DNA of 64,000 nucleotides, from NCBI GenBank assembly GCA_900291925.1, contig UWYS01000002.1, positions 868,001 through 932,000 of the forward strand. The letters run 5' to 3'. This document shows, piece after piece, positions 34,114-46,508 of this stretch. The notes under the pieces were generated by a model. The model was not told the DNA's origin and did no database searches. It saw only the letters and a list, made by a program, of their open reading frames with translations. This DNA is from Thecaphora thlaspeos. Its lineage: Eukaryota; Basidiomycota; Ustilaginomycetes; Urocystidales; Glomosporiaceae. Numbering within the stretch: the stretch's first letter is position 1; each line of letters begins with the position of its first letter. The translations under genes were made by a program, and so were the position numbers.

Positions 34114-34987
34114 GGTCGAAGCGTGTTAGAGCCGGCTGACGGAAACTCGCGTGCTAGATCAGGGCCAGGAGGGGCGAAAGTGGTCGTTGACGGGGACGTC
34201 AGATCAGTGGTGGTCATCCGGGTCGCATCTGGTCGGCCGATGTGTCGCTTCTGATATCAAAGTCCAAGGCGGCGGGGTAGAGCGTCGGCAAAGGTGATGC
34301 GCCGAGGACCCGCTTCCTAGGGCTGATGTTCTTGCGCGGTCGCGATGGACCCGCCGTGCGAGGTGAGGTGAGGCTGCGCTGGATGGTACGCGGTGGCCGA
34401 GGGGAGATTAAGTCAGGTGGTGGGTGGGGTTTGTTTTGTCATGGGTCGCGCTCAGTTGTTCGGTCGGCCGCCTGCACCTCGCCCCACGCTGCCACCTCTC
34501 TAGGCACCGAGCGTGTGACACCGCAGCACACACACACACACACACAGACACACACGCACAAACGATCACTTCTACGGAGCTTAACGGCTGCACCCCTTTG
34601 CGATCGATACCACGCTTGCCACCCCGGCTACACGCTGTACGTCGCAACATCGCCCAGACGCCGCGGTGCTCTGCGCCAATATTAGAGAAGCCGGGACATG
34701 CGCTAGCTCCTTTGATCGCCAGAGTAAGAAAGCACGCTATGACGGGGTTCCTCCGGACGAGCCGCTGGATGGCACAAAGAAAGAGGATCATCTAAGCGTG
34801 GGCTGCAACAATTTGTGCGCGAGAATGGCAAGACCCGACGGCGACAGGGGCCGGCGATGCAGAAGCGAAGGCGATGGATGGCGAGAACAAATGAGATGAT
34901 CGATGAAAAATGCTACAGAAGTTCAGAGACAGTGTCCATTTGAGGGGTTAGTGAGGTGGACCATGGTTCTTGCAAGGTCAAAGTGTT
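34114..34987. promoter_or_regulatory. Promoter of dysferlin-domain gene and YND1 3' region
   Basis: About 870 bases between two minus-strand genes. It contains a CA microsatellite (34527-34546) and no supported gene. Confidence 0.4.
34527..34546. repeat. (CA)10 microsatellite
   Basis: Ten CA units, followed by interrupted CACACGCACA. Confidence 0.85.
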
Positions 34988-37983
34988 CTAGATGTCCTCG
35001 GCATAGGCGCGCATCGAAGAGGGCCTTGCCTCTGACATCGGCGAGAGGTGGGGAGCGGGCGAGCCTACCCTCGAAGGAGCGCGGCTGAGCATGGCCGACG
35101 AAACGCCGCCACCGCTGCCGCCGACACCGGGGGCCATCAGGTTCTCCGATGCCTGGCCCAGGTCGGCGCTCGAGTTGGCTCTCGTCAGCGAGGCCGAGAA
35201 GAAGCCTTGCCGCGACGAAGGCTGCTGCAGGCCTGTCATGCCGCCGGCCGAAAGGGGTCCTCCCGCCGGGCGCGGCAGTGCACCGGGCGCTCCGGAACAA
35301 CGGCCAAGCGTAGGCGTAGGAGCGCGGCTGCCGGTCCGCGACGCCGGGCGCGATATGGTGCTGGCACTAGTGATCCCAACAAAGGCGGGTGAGCCGGGTC
35401 GGCTGACTTTAACCAGCGTTGGGCTCGTCGCCCCGCGGCGGATAGGAATCCTACCAGCCGGGCCGGCCACGCATCGATTACGGGCAGAGTAGCGTTCCGA
35501 GGACCGTTGCGCCGCTCCCATCGCTCGAGAGGACCAAGAGGCAGGCAGCAGGGCCGCCGCGCCGTAGAAGAGCCTTCTGGCTGGTAACATCAAGATGCGT
35601 AGGAGGCCCGAGTTGGACTTCCGTCGTCGATGCGTCCACGTACGGCTACCGCCGGCACTCTCCTCGGATCCTTCTTCGGAGCTGTAGGATTGCTCCGACT
35701 CTGGGTCGGGGCTCGAGGGAGAGCCCTCGCCCCGCTTCCCACGGAGGAACCACTTGGCACCAAAGGGAGCCGTCTTGACCTCGGTAGCCTCCTCCATGCT
35801 TGCGAGCGCATAGTCTCCGCGGCCGCTCCTCTTGGCAACGCAAACTCCTCCGAACGTGCCCAGCGGAGGGGGCAGGAGCTCCTTGATCGCCGCGCGCCTT
35901 CTTGTCGCTCGAGGCCCGCGACCCCTGGTGCAAAGGCAGGTGAGCGCGAGGATCATGAACGCTGCAACCGCGACGAGGAACGTGGCCGGTCCGAACGCTC
36001 TCTGGCCCGCTTGGAGAGCTGGCGGGAACGCTGACCCTTCGCCCGTCGTCGGCCAGGTGGTTCCGAAGGGCTTCCAGCCGCCGGGCCCGGTGCTAGCGCT
36101 GACTCCCCCACCAGCGCCTCCTTGGACTGGGAGACCGTCGAGTGGAGAAGGGAGCAGCCTAGGCGCCGGTGGGATATCCCGGCTAGCCTCGACGACGGCT
36201 TTGCCGAGCGTCCAGCTGACCGAGAAGCCATCGACGTCGTTGACACTCTGGAAGAGGTTCTTCTGGTCGGCCTTGTCCTGCGCCTCGTCGGTGTGGTTCC
36301 CGCCGTCGCCCTGGCCCTTATTGTCGACGATGCGCGGCAGCCCGATCCCCTCGTGAAGCACGGTGACCATCCAGGCCGCCTTGAAGCACTGCAGCTGGAG
36401 CCGATTGAGCTCCACCTGCGGACCAAACAGGTCGCCCGCGTCGAGGTGCGACTTGAGCTCCGACCACGGCTTGCCGCAGAAGTCGACTGCGGCCTTCTGA
36501 AACGAGACAAAGTCGTAGACGCCGCCCTGGTTGAAAACGTCGTTGGAGCTAAACCAGTACTCGGACACACCGATGAAGTGGTCGACGCTAAAGTCGATCT
36601 TGGGAACGTGGACACCGTGAAACAGGCACGGCGGGTTTGTGCACGCCGCCTCCTTGTCCAGCAAGGGGTGGGTCGCCTCGAGGCACCGCGTGAATGACCC
36701 GGTGCCCACGAGCAACACGTCGCGATCGTGGTCAGCACCCGAAAGCTGCAGGCCGCTCGGGAGGCACGGGTCCGGGTACGGACCCACCGCAGCGCCCTTG
36801 GCTTTGGCGCTCACGGCCACGGCGGACGAGGTCGCGGCGGTCTCGATGGCGCTGTCGGCAGGGATGCGCGTCTCCCTGAGCTGCTTGACGTAGCGCTCCC
36901 GCGCCTGGTTGGTGCCGTAGCCGAGGAAAGTAGTGACAAAGACCTGGTGCGAGACCTCGGTTCCGTCAAGCATCCTGAGGACGACCGACGTCAGCTCCTC
37001 TTGTGCGGCCGACTGACCTTCCGACTGGAGCGCCGCCTTGCTGGGCTCAAAGGCGATCTGCGTGCTGGCGCCGCCCATGTCGAGGAAGCCAAAGGTGCTC
37101 TTGCCTTCGACGACATCTGCCTCGCCGTCGGTGAGGTTCTGCTTGCCGCGGATGTGAAAGCCGTCCATGAGGTAGTTGACCGAGATCCAGCCGAGGAGAC
37201 CCTCCTCCTCGCCCGAGATGACCGAGATGTGGGAGCTGCAGCCGCCATCGATGCGAAATGCGGTGTGCTCCTTGACGTAGCTGCAGGCTTCGGCCAGAAC
37301 GGCCTCCCTCTGGTCGTCGGGCAGCAAGCGCATTCCCGCCGTCGCCATGATGTAAATCGGCGTATCCGACCAGGCCGAGGGCGGCACAACCTTTTCGGCG
37401 TGTTCCATCAGAGGGCGGAGATAGGCCGCGACGTCCGAAGGGTGGCTGCCGAACGAGGAGATGCCTAGTCGGTGAAGCGGGAAATGAGAAATCGCCGCTG
37501 TGGCCAGTCAGCGCGTCGCTCGCTGGGCAGCTGTAAAGAGGGAACAACCCGAAGCCAATACTCACCAGGTTCGACCTTGAGCGTCCAGTCCATGCCGCTT
37601 CCCTCCCAAGTGCCCTTTTCGACTTTTGGAAGCGTCTTGATATCTTTCCCCTTGCTCTCCTTGAGCGCCCGGTCAAGCTTCGGGTCCTTCCACGAGTAGA
37701 CCTGCATCCTAGAGCCCGAGGAGCCTGCGTCGACCAGGACGGCGTACTTGCGCGCCTTGAGCCAGTCCGCGGGGGCATCGAGCTGCGCAAGGCCGGCTTC
37801 GGGCGAGTAGTAGGCCCTAGGGAGGCCGACCGAGGACCCGACATCGCTCCTTTCGCCACGGCCAGTCTGCGTTTGCACGAAGCTGCCGGTGAGCTTCTGC
37901 GGGGCTCTGGCCCTCCTCCGGCGCACGACGGAGGTAGTGGCGGCTGGCCTCGAGGGCCCGGGTTCGACGAGGTAGTCGATCAT
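34988..37983 (-). CDS. YND1: Apyrase / nucleoside diphosphatase (GDA1/CD39 family), Golgi YND1-like, 964 aa
   Basis: Hydrolyses nucleoside di- and triphosphates; in the Golgi lumen this recycles GDP/UDP left by glycosyltransferases. All apyrase-conserved regions are visible: VLVDAGSSGSR (residues 82-92), IYIMATAGMR (176-185), EEGLLGWISVNYLMDG (about 226-241) and FLDMGGASTQIAF (266-278). Exon 1 is 37983-37566. The phase-1 intron 37465-37565 (GTGAGT donor, GACTAG acceptor) joins KVEPG to ISSFGSHPSDVAAYLRPL. One membrane segment (FLVAVAAFMILALTCLC) lies near residue 640, after the catalytic domain. About 300 residues follow, basic and Ser-rich, as a cytoplasmic tail. This C-terminal anchor fits Ynd1 rather than Gda1, which has an N-terminal anchor. 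Start ATG 37983. Confidence 0.9.
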
Positions 37984-40900
37984 GTTTAGTGCTGGCTGTG
38001 GCTGCGGTACCGATGCAATTCGACTCTTGGACGGAGCTGGCGGCGGCGAGATGGGAGAGACTACGCCTTGCGAGAGCAGTCGACGTATGTCAAACGAGTA
38101 GCGGCAGAATATGGGAGACTGGAAGTCGGTCTGCGAAGGTCTCGAAGGAAGAGTGCCGGCGATGCGGGGTGCGAGAGAGACGGATGGGAAAAAGGGAATC
38201 GGAACACGAGCGCTGGCGGTGTCAGGAGGGCCGCAGGTCGCTGGTGAGCTGAAGTGTGAAGCCGCCAGTGTGAAGGAGACGTCGCGTACAGCTCAGCTGG
38301 AGACAGTGTCGGTAACAAACATCTAGCGCAGGCGGAATCGGTGGACGTTGTCAGCGCCCTGTCTTTGCAAGAGCGGTTGTGGGCCAAGTTAGGGTGATGG
38401 GTCGACGCTAGCAGTGCGGGGAAGGTGGGTCGACCAGTGAGGCAGGGCTAGAGGTCGGCCTGCCGTAAGTAGCGTTGGCGCGGCGATGGCTAGCGCTTCG
38501 AAGGGCGTAGGGGAGCGTTCGGTGGCTAGCTGTGAGCCGGTGGGTGATGGTGGGAGACGGGAAAGGGGAGGCCCTTGAGTGGCGTGGCGAAGCTCGCCGG
38601 ACGAATGGAGTGGACGAGGGGCAGCCGTCAGTGCGGAGCAGCTGCGCGCGCACGGGTGGCCCGCCACCCCTTGGGCGCTTGCTTCCCTGCTCGCTTGCAG
38701 CAGGCCAAACAGCAGCGGCCAGAAGGAGAATGCCGGATGTGACAGAGAGAGCCGGGGAAAAAGAGCGGGCTCAAGCGCCAGCGAAATCCAAAAATTCAAC
38801 ATTTTCCCCGCTGCCGCCGCCAGCTGCCAGCTGCCCGCCCGCCCCATCTCGGCATGAACGCCTCTTCTGCTGGCCTCGCTCGGTCAACTCCCATCGTCCC
38901 CGGCCTCTCTCTCTCCCGCCCGACCGTACGATCGCCACCCGTCCCTAACGAGTCCACCTCGGTCGACTTGCTCCACAACGATGCTGGGTGGTAGCCGTGG
39001 GTCTGCGAGCTCAACTCACCATCCACCATCCTGCTGCAAGGCAGGTCAGCCAGGACAAGGCCCAATTGTGCGTGCCTTGGTCTACTAGTCGGCCGGCGCA
39101 CTGTACCGAGGCCCGGCTGAGGCAGTGCGGCCCACCGGTTCGTACGGCCGTTGTCATGTCGCCGTTGCTGGCGTTGATGTTGCCGTTGCCGAGTTGATGG
39201 CTCGCACCGTGCCGCCCCTACCGCTTGCAGACCTTACTGCACGGCCAGCAAAGCCAGCCCAGGCGTCATCGACGACGGCATCGATGGCATAGACAGACCT
39301 CGACGACGATAGGTAGCTCACTACTCTCGCGACACGGTCCACGGATGTGAGCCATCCGAAAGGCAAAGACTACGTGGACCTCGCGGCCGACGACCCCAGA
39401 GACAAGTTTTCGAGTGCCGAGCATGCTCCGGTCAGAGTCCCAAGCAAACAGAGCACACCCACACGCAAATGGACGACGACTCGTCGGAAGAAAGTGCGTG
39501 TTTTGAATAAAGGTCGCGTCGAGAGGGCAAAGCCGCAGATGAGCTTTCTACTCCTGACTTGTTGTGGTACGGCGGTGTCGTCATCGAACGCAGCCGAAAG
39601 GACTCAAGATGGTGGCGGCGGTGGCAGTTCAGATGGCGTCGGCGACGTGCTCGGCGTCCACGGCCAGATCTCGGTTGAAGATCGAGGATGGTACCGTTCC
39701 CACAACTCGGCAGCAGCTGCGCGGATCGCCCACGTACGTACAGTACAGCCGTTGGGTAGAGTTTCCTCATGATTGGCAATTTGAATCAGCTGTCATCACG
39801 TTGCCAAAGCTCTCAGCGTCGGGCCGTCACTTGATGTCCAGCAGGTGCACATGTGGTAGCCCTTCGGCACAACGCCACCTTTAACGTTGTTTCCCAAGGT
39901 AACGACACGAACGAGGGGCGTCACAATCATCGTAAAAGAGCTGGCGACCGTGTCGATGACGTCGTGAGCTCCTTTGCTCGTCCCCGCGTGCAAGTGTAGC
40001 GACATGCCATCTCAGTCTCCTGAAGATAAGATCAAGAGCGGTGTTTTGCTCTAGTTACCGGACTGTCTGCCCATCAAAGGGAGTTTCGTCTAAGTACCAC
40101 ACTCTCGGCAATCGTCCCGCCCTGAATCGCGCTCAAGAGCGGGAGGATGAATAGATGATGATGGTGATGACGTTGCCCATGTCTGTCATCGGCAAGGTCT
40201 CCTCCATCGTTCTTGCCTATCGCTCAGCAGTGAACCACTGCGCCAAGTCCCCACAACTGCCGAGGTGACTATCTGTGCTTGCCGCTACATACGTGCTAGC
40301 GAGCAATCAACAGGCTAGAACGGTATTGAGACGTGCTAGTGGCGAGGCCAAGATCTTCCAGGTTTCAGATGAAAGCTAGGATCGCCAGCATGCATCACTT
40401 CGCCCCACCCTGGACTGCTACTTGACAGGCCGTATCCACGGCGCTGCGTCCGTCTGTCCTGAGCATAGCCGTGAAGAAGAGTCCGTGGTGCTGCCATGGT
40501 ACTGTACATCCATACAGTAAGTCGCTGCCAGCCTCGGGCTGACTTTACGCTCGCCATGCTTGCTTGCGGGCAGAGTAGAGGGACCCTTTGAACGATCTCG
40601 AAGGCAGGCCCAGGATCGACAAGCTGCTAGAAGCTCAAAACTATGGCGATACGAGCGCCGTTGCTGCGGCCCTATCATCAGCTACTGTGCGGCGTTGTTG
40701 CGGGCACAACGAAAAGGCGAGGCGGCGTCCTCGGCCGTACGTACCCTCTTATGACCGCAGCGCTTCGTATGTAGAAAGTAGTTGCTGTACAGAGCAGCAA
40801 CGAAGCTCGTTGGCTTCATGCAACGTCCCTGACAGGGGCCCAAGGCGTTCGAAGAACCTTTTCCCCTGCCGCCTGTTGGTCGGCGCCTACAGATGCTCGT

Positions 40901-42104
40901 CGTGTGGACGCCTTTCCTTTTGCCTGCCTTCCTGCCTGCCTACCTGCTTCCTTGCCTGCTTGCTTGGCCCTCGCTGTGGCCCTCACTCTCCGACAAGAGA
41001 CTTCTTGCCTCTTTGAGCTCCTCTCAGAAAGGCGAAAAGGCCCGGCCTCCATATCCATCTTCGTCGTGATCGTCGGCTTCGTACTCAGCGAAGTGAAAGC
41101 AAGGGTGAATCGTCGACGACCACCGCCGCCACCACCTTCGCCTCTGCCATCCAGGTGACTTGGTCGCGATGCTGCGTCTGCAATCCCTAAAAAGTTGTAT
41201 TCGAGAAGGATTTAACTATCGAGCGATGGCTCAGCCCCCTTTTCGACACTTTAAATGAATTTGAAAGGCCCGGAGTTGGCATGGATAAGCAGCAGCAGGG
41301 AAAGCGTGGGAGGAGAGAGAAGAGAGAAGAGGGGAGGTTGGATTCCGTGCAGGGCAGGCGCGGCGACGACAAGGCCATGGGAAGGCGGGGAGAGAGGGAG
41401 AGGCTTTGGAATCTGGCGCCCACCCCACCTTGCAAGTGCGAGGGTCGGATCCGAGAGGCGCGCTTGAGCCCCCTGCCCGCTGCCCCTGCCCCTGCCCCTG
41501 CCGCTGGCCCTCCTCTCGTCTCTCACCTTTTTCGAGGTTGGTCCCCTGAATTTCGGCTCGCACCCATCCTCAGGCATCGCGGTCCACCACCACCTTCCCT
41601 CTGTCACCTACACTACCCTAAGTCTCTCATCATCTACTCTTCCCATCACCGCCGCCACTGTCTCCCATACGAAGCCCTCGCCCGCATTCTCCGCGCCACC
41701 CATTGCATTTGAGGACGCACCCTCGCTCGCCCCACCAGCCAGATAGGATCGAAACGCCTTTTGGACCTCCTACCTGAACCCCGTTCCGAACTTGCGCCTA
41801 CACGTTTCCGATACCCACTTTGATACAGCAAAGTATTGGTCCATAGCTTCACTCGGCCTCACCAGACGCTCGGTCGCCGCTCTCGATACACAACCCGTAG
41901 TGCTGGCTCTTGTGCCGCCGCCTCGACCTTCGGAAACCTCTCTTTGTGCCTCGCTCGTTTTCTGTCCCCGCTCCTCCCATAAAAGGATCCTAGCTCGATC
42001 CACACAGCCTGCACACTGCTTTCACTGCTGCGCGAACAGTATCACCCTTCGGATACACAAAAACACCCCAGGGATCATCTCTAGCAACGTGATACGACTC
42101 CAAC
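37984..42104. other. 4.1 kb gene-free region between YND1 and RAS1
   Basis: The longest gap in the window. Many short ORFs exist, but none shows a recognisable domain or a spliced continuation. The YND1 side (to about 38.9 kb) is GC-rich promoter-like sequence. The middle (about 39.2-40.9 kb) is less GC-rich with many in-frame stops and several TACTGTA/TACAGTA motifs (39739, 40500, 40513). From about 41.2 kb, C- and T-rich sequence looks like the RAS1 promoter and leader. An A11 run at 42181-42191 lies in RAS1 intron 1. A non-coding RNA or degraded gene is possible but not visible. Confidence 0.4.
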
Positions 42105-43138
42105 ATGTCCAAGGTGGGTTGTGGGCGCCTTACGCTCTCGCGGCGGGGCTTCGGCCCTTTTCTTCCGACACTTAATTTGCAAAAAAAAAAAGGCATCGTT
42201 TTGTGCTGACAGTCGAGCCGTCCACTTGCCATCTCACCTTGACGATCTGCTTCCCGGCTCTCCTTCCGCGGTCGTACTTGCCCATCGCCATCATGGCAGG
42301 CTCAGTTCCTCAGAGAATACAAGCTGGTCGTCGTCGGTGGAGGAGGAGTAGGAAAGTCGGCCCTGACGATCCAATTCATCCAGAGTCACTTCGTCGACGA
42401 GTACGACCCGACAATTGAAGGTGGGTAGCTGAATTCTGCACAGCACCATCCGTTCTTGGAGCGACCCGCTGACAGACGCTCTCGATGCTTTCTTCTCTCG
42501 GCGACTTCTTCGCCCACAGACTCCTATCGCAAGCAGTGCGTGATTGACGAGGAGGTCGCACTGCTCGATGTGCTCGATACGGCAGGGCAGGAGGAGTACA
42601 GGTGAGTCGAGACTTCAGTAATTTCGACATGGGCGCAGGGACGTGCTTGCTCACACCGCCGATCCCCTTGTCGATCTCTGGTCCTCTTCTCCCGACGAGC
42701 AGCGCGATGCGAGAGCAGTACATGAGGACGGGCGAGGGCTTCCTCTTGGTCTACAGCATAACGAGCCGGAACTCGTTCGATGAGATCTCGACGTTCCATC
42801 AGCAGATCCTCCGAGTCAAGGACAAGGACTACTTCCCCGTGATTGTCGTGGCCAACAAGTGCGATCTCGAGTACGAGAGGCAAGTGGGCAGCCACGAGGG
42901 ACGGGAGCTGGCAAAGCACTTTGGCTGCCGCTTTATCGAGACGTCAGCCAAGCAGCGGATCAATGTCGACGAGGCGTTTAGCAACCTCGTCCGCGAGATC
43001 CGCCGGTACAACAAGGAGCAGACGATCGGCCGACCGGGAGCGGCGGGCGCGGCGGGCGGAGCCGGCGGCATGGAGCGCTTCCAGACCGAGGAGGGCAACC
43101 ACGACGGCGGATGCTGCAAGGGCTGCGTTGTTCTCTAG
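42105..43138 (+). CDS. RAS1: Ras small GTPase, 215 aa
   Basis: Membrane-bound GTP switch upstream of cAMP/PKA and MAPK signalling, controlling growth, mating and filamentation in fungi. Four exons: 42105-42113 (only ATG TCC AAG), 42300-42420, 42520-42601 and 42703-43138. The introns are 186, 99 and 101 bp with GT-AG ends. The spliced protein begins [23 protein letters not shown], as in other basidiomycete Ras1 proteins. All G boxes are present: P-loop GGGGVGKS, switch [12 protein letters not shown], switch [16 protein letters not shown] with wild-type Gln, NKCD and ETSAK. The C-terminus GCCKGCVVL holds two likely palmitoylation cysteines and a CaaX box CVVL. The final Leu favours geranylgeranylation by the usual rule. 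No activating substitution is seen. Confidence 0.97.
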
Positions 43139-44099
43139 AGAGAGAGAGAGAGAGCGAGAGTGGAGGGAATGGTGAGAAGTGGGGAGGGGCAGAACAGGTC
43201 TCCTTTCTGAGTTTGGTTTCAGCATTTGCATACAGCCTTGATATCCCGTAGTTCCAGCTATCGTCTGTTTCAGGAGGCCCAGTCTGTGTCTGTCCAATTT
43301 GGTCGCGAGAGTCTCTCGCTGTCCATCTCGCTGCCTTGTGCGAATTCGTCGAGGTCGGGCGCATGCCGGCCGCCACTCGGAAGTGCCAGGACGTTCGTGA
43401 GTCACCGACAGCCTAACCCATCTTTCGTCTCGTTCAAAGGGAATCGACCAGGCCACGCCTCCGCACGTTTATCCTCGCTGCGTTTTCACTACACAACAAC
43501 ACCACGGGGCTGCCGAGAGGTGCTCTCCCGTCCATGTTCCTGATACAGTGACCGGCCCGGCACTGCATTAAGCTGAGGCAGGGCGATACGGTAGGAACAC
43601 TTAAAAGGTCAAACATAGGGTATTCTGCGTCACGTGCCGTCCACGCCTGCTGGGTGTGGCTGTTGCCGTCGCGACCGCGGGCCCTCTCCTGTCCGAGGGT
43701 CCAGCTTGGGGGGACGCGCGCGCTTGCCAGAAAAGATACACATCGGAGGGGGCGGGGGCGGGGGCGGGGCAGGCGGGCGAAACTCCTTTGCCTCCTCGCC
43801 CGCCGCTCGCCTTGTCTGTTGCTCGTGGGCCCGCACTTTGCGGCAAGGACACCAAGTGCCCACCATCTCGAAACACCCACGCACTCGGCGTAGTGAGGCC
43901 TCCTGTGTTCGTCTCTCGATACCCCCACGCAAGCAAGCCGAGACAAGCGGCCCTACGTCGCATCGGGACCGAACGCCAGAGTTGCCTGCCACCGCGCGGA
44001 ACCATTCCGCAACTGCGACTGCACCCAACACGCCCACGTCGGAACAGCCGACAACCTTTCGCCCTCACACTTTCAACCAACCTAAGGATAACTCTCGCC
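43139..44099. other. Gap RAS1 to CSM1
   Basis: About 960 bases in tandem orientation. It starts with an AG dinucleotide run (43137-43152) at the RAS1 stop. The C-rich right side is promoter-like, and the CSM1 frame is open from 43656 without a better ATG. No further gene is supported. Confidence 0.4.
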
Positions 44100-46040
44100 A
44101 TGCCTCCCGCACGGCCCACACGCGCTTCGACCAGCACGGCGCATGACCTCTCGACCTCGATATCAGGCTCGCGCAAACGGACGAGGGAAGGTAAGAAAAA
44201 CGTCGCCCCTTCCTCGCGCACCTTCAACGTCCTGTCGCGGTACGACGACCATGATGACGACCAAGTTGCCTCGGGCTCAGGCTCAGACCAGGGCGACCAG
44301 GACAGCTTCGACGCTAGGCCTCGACGAGGTGTTAAACCCGTCGCTAAGCAGGTCAAGACTGCTGCGTCGTCAAAGTCAAAGAGTCAAAGCGCAGCAGCGA
44401 CGAAGAGCTCGTCGGCAGGGCGGAAGGTGTCGACCAAGTCTAAGAGAGTCGAGGAGGTAGAGGACGAAGAGGACTACGATCAGGACGCTGCTTCGATCGC
44501 CGATACCGCCGACGATGTCGCGAGCGAGGCAGAGGATCAAGACAACACGCTCAGGGCCGTCAGAAGCGGGTCGAAGTCATCGGGCCGAAGCCGCGCCCCA
44601 CCGACCAGCAGAACCGCTACGGCCTGCAAGTCTCGAGGCCGAGGCGCAGCAACGGCACTAGTCTCCGCCGAAGACGAGGGCTACGATGACGAAACCATGG
44701 AGGCACCAGCAACAACAGCGGACAACTTCCTGCTGGAACGGAAAGAGTTTGACGAGTGGATGGAGAAGAAGCTGGGCAAGATGGCGTTGAAGCGCGAGCG
44801 GGCTCTCGAGGAGAAGCTGCAGAGGATGACCGAGGAGCGCGATGAGATCCAGAATCAGTTCGACGAGCTGAGGCAATTGCGCCACACAAAGGCCGAGGAG
44901 ACGCTCGAGGAGATGAAGCGGGCGGCCGAGACGAGGCAGAAACGTGAGTCTGAAACGCGGTAGCACCCTGACCAACGCACAGGTAGAAGAACAACGCTGA
45001 TCGCCCGTTTCTCGCTCTACTACTTTCCACTGCCGGCGCGCAGACGACAAGGAGCTGATCAACTCGCTCAAAGCGCGGGCAGAGGCGGCCGAGCGTCGAA
45101 CACGAGAGGCCGAGTCCAGCGGCGGCGGTAGCGGATCGGCCGATCGCAGCATGAACATCGTTGGCATGCGGGCGCCCAGCGTCGCATCGACCTCGAACAA
45201 CGTCCAGATGGACGAGATTGAGAAGCGTCACCGCAAGGAGATGGCGGAGGCCGTCAAGGTGCAAAGGAAGCTCGAAGAGGACGGTGAGTTGTCGCGCGCC
45301 TACTTCCCTTCTCACTCCCGCGGCTCGAAGCTGATCATCGCCGCCTTCCTCTTCCTCCTCGACCTCGAATTTTGCCAGTCAACAAGTACAAGGCCAAGCT
45401 GGAAGAAGAGATTGCGACATCCAAAGTGCTTTTGGAGAAGGCGCACCTCGGCTCATCCACCTCGTCGACTCAGGGCGGAGCGGGGACGACCAACCTCAAG
45501 GGCAGGGCGGTCTCGTCTTCTGCCAAGCAGACCGAGCTGGCCCTCACCGTCCGACAGCAGGATGACGAGAAGGCGGTCCGCAAGCTGTACGAGGACATCA
45601 CCGGTCTGGTGATCACGGGCGTCGAGCCGCTCGAAGACAACGAGAAGCGTCGACGGTTCAAGGCCCTCTTCGCCAACGACGCTTACCACTGTGAGTTCCC
45701 ATCTCTGCTCGCCTTCCACATCTCTCGTCCTACGATCCTCTCGGTATACTTACACAACCGCGCTCTCCTTCCTGACCCCTCACCTCGCCTTCGCGAATTT
45801 GCAGCGCTCGTCTTTGAGCTGGAAGAGTCCGAGTCGCTCGTCGACCCACCGTCCGGCTCGCGATCGTCCAAGAAGGTCAAGCGGGACGAGCTAGTCTACC
45901 AGCCGCAGCTGGACGAGGACCGGGACCGCGCCTTCCTCGACGCAGAGGGCGTCAACGAGGTGTGGTACAACGTCATGCGCTTCGACAGGCTAATGGCCTT
46001 CCCCTTTTTCAACAAGCTCCAGAACGCCCTTCGCCTCTGA
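44100..46040 (+). CDS. CSM1: Monopolin subunit Csm1/Pcs1, 543 aa
   Basis: Kinetochore clamp protein: Csm1/Pcs1 crosslinks kinetochore components so each chromatid or homologue attaches to one pole. It also acts at rDNA in yeast. Four exons: 44100-44943, 45044-45283, 45379-45690 and 45805-46040. All three introns are phase 1 with GTGAGT donors (100, 95 and 114 bp). The N-terminal 200 residues are basic, acidic and Ser-rich. A coiled coil (about 225-400) includes KREFDE-like EEKLQRMTEERDEIQNQF and YKAKLEEEIATSKVLLEKA. The C-terminal globular Csm1/Pcs1 domain includes RKLYEDITGLVITGVEPL, SLVFELEESES and VWYNVMRFDRLMAFPFFNKL. The stop is at 46038. The frame stays open only with these introns. Confidence 0.9.
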
Positions 46041-46508
46041 GTCCCGGCGGAAGAGCATTGATCTGCTCGTCTACCAGCTTCTAGATGTGAATTTCCCCCG
46101 TGGTGTGTATTGTAAGCTCGCTCGCTCGGATGGTTGCTCATGTGTTGCTAACTACGGAAACGGGTTCTGTCGGAAAGCTTGGCGTGGGTGTGTGTGTCGC
46201 GAAGTCGTAAGACGGTCCCCGCGCGACCGACGAAAAGGAACTTCGCGTACACTCTGTGAGCAAACAGATATGACACGCGCACATCGTTGCCAGACGAGGG
46301 CATGCCCCAGACTTTGTTTTCTCATCGCCGCGAGTGAAGACGGTCAATGCTAACTACGTACGGCGAAGTAAACAATCACAATGTCCCAAGGGCAAAAGGC
46401 CAATGAGAGATGGAAACAGACACAAAGGAGACTAATGCAGGATAGAGGCGGGGTGGTCGTGACAGGTCGTTATAGGAGCGGGGAGAAATGCGAACTGAGG
46501 ACGGACGC
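46041..46508. other. Convergent 3' region CSM1 / OLE1
   Basis: About 470 bases between convergent stops; AT-richer than its flanks. No gene is supported. Confidence 0.4.

Noticed and set aside
39347..39772. A 141-codon ORF in the gene desert as a gene
   Set aside because: No domain, Ser/Ala/Arg-rich translation, no supporting splice structure, and it overlaps TACAGTA-type non-coding motifs.
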